A stretch of DNA of 64,000 nt from Ciona savignyi (Eukaryota; Chordata; Ascidiacea; Phlebobranchia; Cionidae): positions 59,568 to 123,567 of the forward strand of contig CH002030.1 of assembly GCA_000149265.1 (NCBI GenBank). Reading direction: 5' to 3'. The notes under the pieces were generated by a model. The model was not told the DNA's origin and did no database searches. It was given only the letters and a program-made list of their open reading frames with translations. Positions 41,501 to 47,361 of the stretch are shown here, piece after piece. How positions within the stretch are numbered: the stretch's first letter is position 1; each line of letters begins with the position of its first letter. The position numbers and the translations under genes are program-made.

Positions 41501-43151
41501 TTTGTTGTGTTTAATTTTGTTGAAAAAGATTAAACATTATAGACTCCTACATGTCTCACTCAACAATGTGCACTGTAGGTTACGAATGGGACGCATTGGT
41601 CCCCGGCCACCTCCCCTCGCTCCCCTACGTGCATCGAGGCCACAGCGACCTCGGCTCCGAAGTGCCGAGCTCACCAGATTCGCGACGCAGTGTCAGCAGC
41701 CACGCCTCGCGTCGCAGTCGTCGTAGCAACCGCTCCAACGCGTTGCCAGGATACTACTCGAGTAGCGACAGACGACGGCGGGAGAAACAGCTTATTCAGA
41801 TGATAGAGACCCCGGTAATATAGCAACACTGTCTTGTAAGATCAACAGGGATATAATGGAATACATGTTGTATGTGTATTAAATACAGGACGATACTTTG
41901 AATACTCCTATTATATTTGGTTTAGCCACTAGCTTGGTGGATTAGTGCATCGCCAAGGTACTTAGTGACATCGCCAGAACCTAATGGATTGATGGGTTTC
42001 AAAGAGAAGAAATATCTCAAATATACATAACACACTGTAACCCATTGTTGGGGATGGGGTAGTCTGAGGGTTACCGGTGTAATAACTCAGTCTTACTTTT
42101 ACCGAGATAAACATCCAAGTTATACTAGACTGAGAAATTAACCACATTTAACTGCAAAAGTAAGTCAAGTTTCTTTCATATTTTCTCACAGATGAAACCA
42201 GAGGACAGAATTCGAGTTCAGCAGGTTTTGAACGAAATCATGAATGAGAACTCTGATAACCCGAGACGAGATAGTCGTAACAGCAGCATCCGAAGCTCGT
42301 CTTCCCGATATCGACCCTCACTTCCACGCAACGAACCTCTACCTCCTCCTCCTCCTGACCCTGTCTCTCCAACTCCTCTGCAAGAACGGAAGATGACTTG
42401 CTCAACAAGCGAAGATCCAATGTCCTCTTCATCATGTCGCCCTTCAGGATCAGACACAGATTCTGCTCCCAGATCCTCTGGATCGGAGCGGCTTCCTCCA
42501 CCTCCCACAGACCACGAGTTAAGAGTCCTCCAAGAAGAAGATGAAGATATTGATTCTGATCTTCCATCTCCGTTAGCCAATCAATCTTACTCCTCTCTTT
42601 TCGAGCGGCCGTTCGATGTCGGAGTACCAACACCTGCTCTTATCCGAAGGACTGATTTTCATCCCGATCAATACCTTCATCGACACCATCCTTCGGATTT
42701 GAGTGAGACGTCCGGATCGATACCTGGCAGCTCTGTCAGTCTCGACCACCAAGACTTAACTCGAAGATTGCTCCTCCCAGCTGCCCCACAAAATAGCTAC
42801 TACCTTCCTGATGCTACACCACCCCCTCCCCAAAGACTCGATAGCGGGAGGTTGGATTTGTCATCGTTATCGGAAGCGGATGAAGAAGACGAGCTCATTC
42901 CTTATCCCGAGCAGCGACAGAAGCGTCGTTACGTCAGCACCGGTCGACCTCCGATTGACCCCAAGTCACGTGTCGCCCGGCGACCTAAAAAGAGCGGGAA
43001 TCGAAATTTTAAAAGACCGGACCCCAGCAAGGTATTGGAACCGCACAAACCGCATACAAACGGTGGCTTACCTCGCGACAACTTCTTCAGACCTGTAAGC
43101 GCCGAGGTGCCATACGCCGATGACGGCGCAAATGATGTCACTCTTCTATAA
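5786..43151 (+). CDS. FAT1/2/3-like: FAT-type giant protocadherin, FAT1/2/3 (Fat-like) class, 5' partial, 48 exons
   Basis: Single-pass cell-surface cadherin. In the family, FAT proteins act in cell-cell contact, planar polarity and actin organisation. Forty-eight exons joined by GT/AG sites with matching phases give about 3,690 residues: 23-24 cadherin repeats, a membrane-proximal FAT-specific region, EGF, laminin-G, four EGFs (the last starting NVNEC, calcium-binding type), a membrane helix and a tail of roughly 580 residues. One laminin-G domain followed by four EGFs fits FAT1/2/3. FAT4 and Drosophila Fat have two laminin-G domains, and Dachsous has none. Vertebrate FAT1-3 have about 32-34 cadherin repeats, so the N-terminal third is outside the window or lost. 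Introns are 4.7, 1.3 and 4.8 kb at the 5' side and mostly 0.2-0.8 kb later. The stop is TAA at 43149-43151. Family assignment is strong; orthology to one FAT paralogue cannot be decided. Confidence 0.93.
11552..12853 (+). other. FAT-like intron 4
   Basis: This 1.3-kb intron lies between donor G|gtaggt and acceptor cag|CTGGC. A 92-codon open frame at 12151-12429 has no recognisable motif and is probably chance. The phrase cacttttcgctcaattt is directly repeated near 12790-12828. Nothing else is seen. Confidence 0.7.
12854..14489 (+). CDS. FAT1/2/3-like: FAT-like exons 5-8: cadherin repeats
   Basis: Exons 12854-12993, 13501-13717, 13925-14025 and 14282-14489. They complete one repeat (LTLLVTDGYNSDIAN, IGDLNDHRPEF), add a full repeat (ENTPVGTRVMQVTAVDGDID, LDREVQ-type strand, IGDVNEHPPRF) and start the next (TVRASDQDMGENARIVYSIL). 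Calcium-binding residues are largely kept, with the DxNDN motif relaxed to DLNDH and DVNEH. Each junction keeps frame: phase 0 at 12993 and 14025, phase 1 at 13717 and 14489. Confidence 0.9.
14490..19297 (+). other. FAT-like intron 8 (4.8 kb)
   Basis: The reading frame continues from YSILSG in exon 8 to NDDGRWRINSATGEV in exon 9 without missing residues, so this is one intron. CpG dinucleotides are frequent: about 20 in 15961-16620 by hand count. It contains a short TA microsatellite (17582-17600) and several open frames of 95-106 codons (17846-18145 +, 18400-18687 -, 18734-19054 -) with no family motif. I see no RNA gene. Confidence 0.75.
17582..17600. repeat. TA microsatellite
   Basis: A run of alternating TA about 18 bases long inside FAT-like intron 8. 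Simple sequence only. Confidence 0.85.
19298..22466 (+). CDS. FAT1/2/3-like: FAT-like exons 9-14: cadherin repeats
   Basis: Exons 19298-19538 (or 19544), 19926-20185, 20521-20791, 20958-21401, 21681-21842 and 22287-22466. The exon 9/10 junction is the least certain: the frame is kept if exon 9 ends at the donor gtaacg (after 19544) and exon 10 starts at GAATTAACC (19926). Repeat ends alternate between a canonical site (DVQDVNDNRPEF, INDCNDNDPQF) and ones that have lost it (VQQDYASPPKF, LQTDEAPPKF, RSLESELHF). The 444-bp exon 20958-21401 spans parts of three repeats. Introns after about 19.75 kb are markedly poor in CpG. Confidence 0.88.
22036..22140. repeat. dispersed intronic repeat, copy A
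   Basis: About 100 bases in intron 13 resemble 32066-32190 in intron 32. Shared blocks are tttgtctcca/tttgtttcca, gcaggac or gcaggaac, then gggaaaa and aaaactgggaaaacg, and acgacagtcat. Two diverged copies of one unknown repeat family within the same gene. Confidence 0.6.
22747..25620 (+). CDS. FAT1/2/3-like: FAT-like exons 15-20: cadherin repeats
   Basis: Exons 22747-22930, 23193-23420, 23829-24040, 24360-24623, 24794-24944 and 25409-25620. They carry strong cadherin signatures: IRAVDLDIGLNGEVRYSL, VVDINDNDPIF, PENTRVGTEVVKV, VHAVDLDSGSFGAISYSI, RATDGGSPAKYSDV and VEDVNDNPPEF. Two repeat ends are degenerate: SLVNRATPVF in exon 16 and SYDDTSPTPLIF in exon 20. All junctions are in phase. Confidence 0.92.
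25050..25225 (+). repeat. decayed tRNA-type SINE in FAT-like intron 19
   Basis: The block with tgtccttggtcaaggcacc, then atggacattg, then tgaac and caatgcactgtatag matches in order the body of the better-preserved SINE at 54713-55016 (tgtccttgggcaaggcact, cggacattgc, tgaac, cacactgcaatagc). The tRNA head is badly eroded and no pentamer tail remains. Confidence 0.6.
26007..29091 (+). CDS. FAT1/2/3-like: FAT-like exons 21-26: cadherin repeats
   Basis: Exons 26007-26190, 26532-26662, 26977-27118, 27636-27808, 28315-28447 and 28925-29091. Signatures include NTGEIITLQSVDREA, VLDVNDNPPVF, VTALDPDYGVNGTIEYSI and DSDTGLLTI. The repeat that ends in exon 24 (THAESVPVFDRKIWEA) lacks the DxNDN calcium motif. 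The following one (exons 24-26) has an unusually acidic, loop-like segment (SVESESEEYYA) in place of the normal D-x-D strand, although FYIDPVTGKI follows normally. Confidence is lower at 28447/28925 because the donor gtcaca is weak. Confidence 0.87.
29616..31935 (+). CDS. FAT1/2/3-like: FAT-like exons 27-32: cadherin repeats
   Basis: Exons 29616-29770, 30143-30376, 30607-30775, 31012-31149, 31520-31673 and 31835-31935. Signatures: RITDVDDCVPKF, VHAVDLDGGNHDMTY, IDSQTGQIRTLKPLDHEK, VIDINDSPPQF, LDREEQGHYDLTIIATDG, IGDINDNTPKC and SPLDRETTSEYWLTAIS. The repeat that starts in exon 28 has a short divergent first half (RISDNDTTASADTHVYI). All junctions are in phase. Confidence 0.92.
29995..30050 (+). 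repeat. possible SINE fragment in FAT-like intron 27
   Basis: The string gtgtcttgcccaaggccgca resembles the conserved block found in the SINEs of this window and in many marine-animal SINEs (tccttgggcaaggcac). The similarity is short and may be an old fragment. Confidence 0.3.
32066..32190. repeat. dispersed intronic repeat, copy B
   Basis: Matches copy A at 22036-22140 in block order, with an added internal near-duplication of the segment ggcaggaactat. It lies in intron 32 of the cadherin gene. Family unknown. Confidence 0.6.
32737..35446 (+). CDS. FAT1/2/3-like: FAT-like exons 33-38: cadherin repeats
   Basis: Exons 32737-32869, 33107-33243, 33547-33645, 34067-34217, 34563-34732 and 34954-35446. 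This is the most canonical part of the ectodomain. Four successive repeats end in IEDVNDNAPIF, ILDVNDNPPIF, IIDVNDNSPIF and INDVNDNRPAF. LDRE-type strands (KPLDRETVPSYQLEI) and AKATDRDSGNAGNITYSF are present. The 493-bp exon 38 contains nearly a whole repeat plus an inserted Cys pair (SVQCSQDSSNCTVFV) between strands A and B of the next repeat. Confidence 0.94.
35828..36530 (+). CDS. FAT1/2/3-like: FAT-like exon 39 and start of exon 40: last cadherin repeats
   Basis: Exon 35828-36070 finishes a repeat with LEVEDSGKPAPLVSIP and a degenerate end (KESQYAPVLTSHRVYISVFG). Exon 40 opens at 36275 with the final repeat (SLHATDRDLFDADRLRYSL, YPTSGAIISESPLQTG, VRVSDGSRFNVAVVPVTV). That domain has lost the FxxxxY start and the DxNDN end, as the membrane-proximal repeats of FAT1-3 do. 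Confidence 0.85.
36275..37718 (+). CDS. FAT1/2/3-like: FAT-like exon 40: membrane-proximal region, EGF and laminin-G
   Basis: A 1,444-bp exon, the largest in the gene. After the last cadherin repeat it reads VTELALQNSVSISFQGIA and then a segment with DLIIISLQQHND and ELLFSIKRPPPDTY. This layout is specific to FAT1/2/3. The Cys-rich stretch CVCPPGTVPPNCDPICSE and PCSVGLICTID is the first EGF-like unit. The laminin-G domain follows from about 37140 (FAGQSSVRYRLSGQM, LYASGNQDFVHLQTFGG, INDGHWHDISVQ, GFRGCIEDVEVNEVEL). A basic RSKR site (37552-37563) sits in a laminin-G loop. The exon ends in phase 2 at AG|gtaatg. The single laminin-G domain is the main reason for the FAT1/2/3 rather than FAT4 call. 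Confidence 0.93.
38132..38936 (+). CDS. FAT1/2/3-like: FAT-like exons 41-42: four EGF repeats
   Basis: Exons 38132-38335 and 38665-38936. The EGF units are ACTTNPCLNGGSCTPV to CEL, DPCGSQPCQNNGVCL to CQV (split by the intron), SCRSLKQCQNGGSCTM to CEL, and NVNECLTPAGLKSCG to CNC. The last has the D/N-x-N-E-C start of calcium-binding EGFs. Cysteine spacing is intact in the first three. The last is cut short by the next exon, which provides RC and the stalk. Confidence 0.93.
39162..39392 (+). CDS. FAT1/2/3-like: FAT-like exon 43: stalk, transmembrane helix, juxtamembrane
   Basis: After a short stalk (SPPRSGGPN) a 24-residue run of Ala, Ile and Val with no charge (TAIVIAIVVAVVILFIVVIV and on) forms the single membrane helix. 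It is followed at once by the stop-transfer sequence RRRKNNN. This fixes the topology: everything upstream is outside, the following exons are cytoplasmic. Confidence 0.95.
39746..40888 (+). CDS. FAT1/2/3-like: FAT-like exons 44-46: proximal cytoplasmic tail
   Basis: Exons 39746-39855, 40146-40271 and 40819-40888, in phases 1, 0 and 0. The sequence is rich in proline, serine and asparagine (RRHHTPPPIPSPPAGY, SRELYGFDSNNHLDQ, PLLCRVRPQLPPISPSSAS). The tail is probably disordered, with possible SH3- or EVH1-binding prolines. Individual exons are short, so they rest on splice phase and on continuity with the conserved motif in exon 47. Confidence 0.78.
41579..41814 (+). CDS. FAT1/2/3-like: FAT-like exon 47: conserved YxWD tail block
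   Basis: The previous exon ends with one base and this exon starts with two, giving SYEWDALVPGHLPSLP. A Y-x-W-D motif at this place in the tail is typical of FAT1-3. A serine/arginine-rich stretch follows (SRRSVSSHASRRSRRSNRS), then YYSSSDRRRREKQLIQMI. The acceptor is tgtag|GTTACG and the donor CCG|gtaata. The Ser/Arg run looks like a phosphorylation-rich segment; that is inference. Confidence 0.88.
41920..42115 (+). repeat. tRNA-type SINE in FAT-like intron 47
   Basis: A decayed copy of the SINE family seen intact at 54713-55016. It shares cgccaaggtacttagtgacat (versus gcaaggcactttacggacat), gaacctaatggattgatggg (versus gaacccagcggattaatggg), cacaacacactg-like text, and accgagataaacatcc at the 3' end. 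The pentamer tail is missing. Confidence 0.75.
42192..43151 (+). CDS. FAT1/2/3-like: FAT-like exon 48: terminal cytoplasmic exon
   Basis: A 319-residue terminal exon. It starts MKPEDRIRVQQVLNEIMNE, a predicted helix, then a Ser-rich region and three polyproline motifs (EPLPPPPPDP, ERLPPPPTDHE, DATPPPPQRL) like the Ena/VASP EVH1 ligands known in FAT1. An acidic cluster (LQEEDEDIDSD, SEADEEDE) and a basic block (RQKRRYVS, RVARRPKKSGNRNFKR) follow; the latter could be a nuclear-localisation signal. The protein ends VTLL, a class I PDZ ligand (Thr at -2, Leu at 0), as FAT1 also ends in a PDZ ligand. Frames open on the opposite strand here are shadows of this exon. Confidence 0.93.
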   Translation: MKPEDRIRVQQVLNEIMNENSDNPRRDSRNSSIRSSSSRYRPSLPRNEPLPPPPPDPVSPTPLQERKMTCSTSEDPMSSSSCRPSGSDTDSAPRSSGSERLPPPPTDHELRVLQEEDEDIDSDLPSPLANQSYSSLFERPFDVGVPTPALIRRTDFHPDQYLHRHHPSDLSETSGSIPGSSVSLDHQDLTRRLLLPAAPQNSYYLPDATPPPPQRLDSGRLDLSSLSEADEEDELIPYPEQRQKRRYVSTGRPPIDPKSRVARRPKKSGNRNFKRPDPSKVLEPHKPHTNGGLPRDNFFRPVSAEVPYADDGANDVTLL

Positions 43152-44007
43152 ACATGCTGCTGACGTCATCAATTGTAGGATAATTTCGATTTGTGCATCT
43201 GACTTAACTTATTTTATCGCGATTTTCCGCCACGTTTTTTCACTGTGCGAATACACGCGAAAGTTGTCAAATAAGCAACGTACTTTGAATATGAGACGAA
43301 AGCGACAAAAGTACGATCTGATACAGGCCTAAGCCCCTTCTTACGAAAAGCGACCGTTTTTTAAGTTTCATACCAACTCGCGTGGGATTTAGTTCAGATT
43401 TTTGTTCGTACTATTTCGTACTTCGCTGTAAAAGTGATTTGGAGCGCATTTTCTTGTTTAATATTTGTCTTCAATATATAATGAGGACACTATGCTATGT
43501 ATGCTTCGCTCTTATCTCGTTTTAATTTCCACGCCTAGCGTATTTTAATGCTTTGCAAATAAACAAACACTCCTTCGGAATATTTTGTTTTAAGATTGTG
43601 CATGACAAAATACATACGGGTCTTAATATATTTTTTAAACCTGACAATACAATATTAACCTACTTTATCGAGACTGCTTGAAAAGTCGAAAACCTTCTAA
43701 AAAAATTTAAAGGCTTTTTAGACATTTATAAAAAATAATAATTTTAAGACAATGTAGTATATATTAGTTATTTAATGTACTTCTAAAGTTTTCGTTTGTT
43801 TTTACCTAATTGTGGTATTTTGTTACCAAACTAAAAAAAACCACCACTGTGATCATAAATTTAAACAGCTTACACGACCCGGAAATACCCAAACAGTCGT
43901 AATTTAGGGTTGAAAATCTTCTTAAAATTAACCCCCTTCATATCCATCATTTATAGTTCAAACAATTTTATCAGCATGTAAAAAAGTTTCTCAAATTCGC
44001 CACAGTT
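43152..44007 (+). other. FAT-like 3' UTR and intergenic
   Basis: AT-rich sequence after the FAT-like stop. CpG reappears immediately (tatcgcgattttccgccacg near 43217). The UTR probably ends near the AATAAA at 43558. The remainder to 44007 shows no gene. Confidence 0.7.
43558..43563 (+). terminator. polyadenylation signal for FAT-like gene
   Basis: AATAAA about 410 bases after the stop codon, in gcaaataaacaaac. It is the first canonical hexamer downstream of the last exon. Confidence 0.55.
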
Positions 44008-44810
44008 TATCAGGGTTGTCTATTTGACGAGGAAACAAACAAACTCGAGTGCTTAACGAAGGAAACTCCCAGCATATTATCCGACCAATCCTGGCTTGTA
44101 TTTGCACTGCCCACATCAGTTCTTCGAAACACTCAACCGAAGTCAACATCTACTATTGAGGAAATATATGGATGATTCAAAAAGTATTGTGTTAAAGAAT
44201 ATTTCAGAAATTAAATGGATGTGCCTAATTACATAATTTAAAAGTAGCAGACATAATTTAAGTATATAAGAAGCTGCTGCGTGGCTATTGTATTTTATTG
44301 GTTTAATTGTTCGGTTACGTGTTGTTCAATATTACAGTAAGTGCCCAATAATTACATGGATAACTTTCAAACGACTGCTCAGTGACGGCCTATTTAGAGT
44401 AAGGACAGTGGCAATTTTTTTTAAAGTGTGCCATTTTTGTTGGGTTTCCTGTCGAATCTTTAAGTTTTAATAAATTGTTTAAATTCGTTTCGTTGATGAT
44501 ATGCTGTAAAACAGTCGCATTTTTAAGTTTTAATTAATTGTTTAAGTTTGACTTGGTCATGATAAGCTGTATAACTACTGTTATTTTTTTGGTTTCCTTC
44601 TTGCTATATTTTAATATGTGTTTATTTAATTATTATTTTTAAAGAAGCAAAATCTAATAAACTAAACTATTTTTTAAACTTCAATAAATATTCTTCGGTT
44701 GTGAAAAATTATAAAAACTTATATTAAAAACACATATTAATATATGTAAAGTTTCTGACCAATATTTAAACGACTGTCGAAACTGATATACCATTTGTGA
44801 TTAATTTCAG

Positions 44811-46669
44811 ATGTTTCCCGGAAAATATGGTGCTTAAATATGAAATCCGCATAATTTTGTGCATGATCACTATAGACTGTGCCTTTGCATCGGTCAATAC
44901 TTCGTTTGAAGCTTTAGATGAAGAGCTGGAAGATATAAAATGCGAGTATGCGCCTGGAGTTAATTTGAGGAGTCGTGAAGAAGAAATAATTTGCTGTGAA
45001 GCAGTTGAAGAAGTGTTTTCGGAGAAATGGCACAGTGGAGGTTATTACTTGACCCGCTATTTATAAATAATGAGGGATTGGGACTGCCCGCAGTACAAAT
45101 CGGTATGTCAAGCACGAGTATTCGCGTTCACACGGTTTAGTTCCTTAGTGTACGATTACTTTTGCAATTATACTTCACTGGCGGACAAATGTGCGGAGTA
45201 TGTTGTTCGTGTCATAGAAGCCGACAACAATACTGCCATCAGTACTGATTGGATTTCACTTGTGAAAAAAATTAATTCGTCAACACTTACGATGAACGAG
45301 TTAAAACAGCCTTGCGTTGAAATCGCATTATTTGACAAAGAGATTTCCCATCGTGGTGATTTCCAAGAGGTTATAGGTATCAACGTCCCTTTTTGTGAAT
45401 ACGTGTGGTGTGGGTTTGATCAAAGCACGCTACAAAAGTATTCTATATCGCCTTGGACTTGTCTTAGAGACGGGTAAATAGTGGTTTATAATATCAACGC
45501 AAATATGATTTATTTATACATTCATTGTCCACAGGTGTAAAGCAACTACGATATCTGTTACTGTGGTGATATTTCTAATCTCCTTCGTGATAACGGTAGT
45601 TAACGCCGCTGTGATGATTGTGCTGGTTTTTAATCCAAGATTGCTTTCCAGTCAGTCTATTTATAAGCTGTCATTGGCGTTGGCTGATTTTTTAGTTGGC
45701 GCATTTGTCCTTCCTACTGTGCTAAGCAGTGTCTTGAAACTTGCAACTTACCAGATAACTCCTGGACAGCTATACGACGTTTTTAATCCGACCCTAAACA
45801 AAACAGTTACCATGCGGCAGATGGTTGGTTCCAGAGATGACGCGATTTCAGAGTCATATATAAACTTTGTGGGATATTTTACAACCGTAGCTTTAATAGC
45901 GAACGTGTATTCCCTGCTTGGTGCATCCGTCGATAGATTTTTAGCAGTTTATAAGCCGTTGTGGTACCACAAAATCCGGGCTAAGCTACTCGCAAAATTG
46001 TGGACTGGTATTTTATGGTCATTTTGTGTAATTTACGCGATTTTGCCGATGGTACTTCAAGATATAGGTTACACTTTTGGCATTTCTAGACTTGTAATAG
46101 ATGGTACCGATATTGCCTATGTACTGTACTTGTTTATACCCCTTCCCCTTATGTGGACCATTAATATCTTGACGTTCTGCTACACAAAAAGGCGCCTTCA
46201 AGTAATGCAGCGTTGTAACTCGAGTCACAATCGCCAAAGAAACTTATATGTACAATCAAGGCTTGCTAAAACAATCACCATCATTTTAGTCGTCTTTTCT
46301 TTTAGCTTATTGCCGATTACTGTGGTTGTGATTTTTTGTTGGTTTTCAAGAAACACTTATGTCAGCAGCCCCTATGAAATGAATGTAGATGGCGCTGTCG
46401 CATTGTTTGCAGTTGAATACGTCACTCTCATTATTTTCTTGACAAGTAGCTTGTGGAATTTCTTCATTTATAACAGAAGGGACAAAGAATTTCGACTTGC
46501 TACTAAATCGATGGCTGAATCTATCGGTAAAAAGTTAAGATTGATCAAAAGCGACACCGAGTTGTATAACAGCAATCGTCAGACATTATCACGGACAAAT
46601 ACAACAGTTATGACCGTATCATCTTCAATATATCGAATCAATGATTCCACAAACATTTCGGAACTTTAA
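44811..46669 (+). pseudogene. orphan class A GPCR, copy 1, disrupted ectodomain exon
   Basis: Two exons: ectodomain 44827-45473 and 7TM 45535-46669, joined in phase 2 over a 61-base intron. The ATG that abuts the acceptor (ttcag|ATG at 44811) reads only eight codons before TAA. The paralogous frame starts at the ATG at 44827 with a hydrophobic leader (IRIILCMITIDCAFA) through a small indel relative to copy 2. In that frame TAA at 45064-45066 interrupts the ectodomain where copy 2 has TCA (Ser). After the stop the frame is intact to the donor, with conserved cysteines (DCPQYKSVC, CNYTSLADKC, CEYVWCGF). The 7TM exon is complete. Either a pseudogene, or an assembly or allele defect. Confidence 0.65.
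45535..46669 (+). CDS. 7TM exon of GPCR copy 1 (intact)
   Basis: An uninterrupted exon of seven membrane segments in the rhodopsin pattern: TM2 with KLSLALADFLVG, TM3 end SVDRFLAVYKPL (DRF instead of DRY), TM6 with FSLLP (no CWxP) and TM7 end WNFFIYNRRDKEF (in place of NPxxY, then a helix-8-like basic run). The aminergic Asp of TM3 is absent. The C-tail is Ser/Thr-rich (RTNTTVMTVSSS). No known ligand family can be assigned. It has no ATG at its own start, so it depends on exon 1. Confidence 0.85.
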
Positions 46670-47361
46670 TAGTTTCGGAAATGCTGCTGACTTACAAATC
46701 CTATCTCTTAGTATGTTTCGAATTGTGTACCGGTAACTTTACTCTGCGTGAGATACCTTTTTGAATTTAAATCATAAGATTTTCTTAAACAGATTTACAG
46801 TTATTCTAGTGTTTGATGCATGTATTTGTTAGCTAACCACAACACAATAATTTTAAATTATATACTAAACTCACATGAATTTTTCTGGTGTACCGGTAAA
46901 AATATACTTAACCTGTGTAATTGCTATGGATACAGGCAATCTTCTGCATAACGGTATATAAAATGAGATGCAAAACTGTGCAAGTGTTGAATAGGGTTAC
47001 ATTTGAAGTTTTAATTAAGGCTAGTCAGTGTGTATAAGTGTAGTATTTAAAAATACACTCTAAAAAAAGTCTAAAAAAGTGCTTCTTCACATAACATTTC
47101 CACCTGCATAGATGTCACACAATATTTACTATTAGTGTATTTTGATGATACTAAACTATTTGTACTGGTAAAGAATTGTACATGCAACCAACGATAACCC
47201 ACGTCAGTAATTCTTTTTTTATCTTTTTCGTATTTTGTCTCATCTTGTTATATTAATTCTAGCTGCCCGTTGGTGGTACCGGCAGGTTCAACAAAGGTTA
47301 TTTACTGCTTGCATTACCAAACTACTACGTACCACGGTTTGTCCGCCCGGTTGGTCTAGCG
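46670..47361. other. intergenic, with SINE-head stub
   Basis: AT-rich DNA with the unit-1 duplication edge near 46745. At 47341-47361 the text gtccgcccggttggtctagcg matches the first 20 bases of the SINE at 54711 (gtccggcccggtggtctagcg) and is cut off exactly where the hAT-like inverted repeat begins. Confidence 0.55.

Larger units (their letters stand above)
44008..46745 (+). repeat. tandem segmental duplication, unit 1
   Basis: Matches 51036-53890 (unit 2). The left edge is shared (cagggttgtctatttgacga here, cagggttgtctatttaacga there), followed by about 400 alignable bases. A largely unrelated stretch comes just before the receptor start, then near-identity through both exons and about 75 bases of 3' flank (tgtttcgaattgtgtaccgg). 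The units are offset by about 7.0-7.1 kb. Confidence 0.9.

Noticed and set aside
42218-42633. 120- and 131-codon frames on the - strand
   Set aside because: They are shadows of the terminal FAT-like exon, whose + strand frame is conserved and spliced.
5786-43151. Assignment as Dachsous or FAT4
   Set aside because: Dachsous lacks EGF and laminin-G domains; FAT4 has two laminin-G domains, whereas only one is present here, with the FAT1/2/3-type membrane-proximal region.
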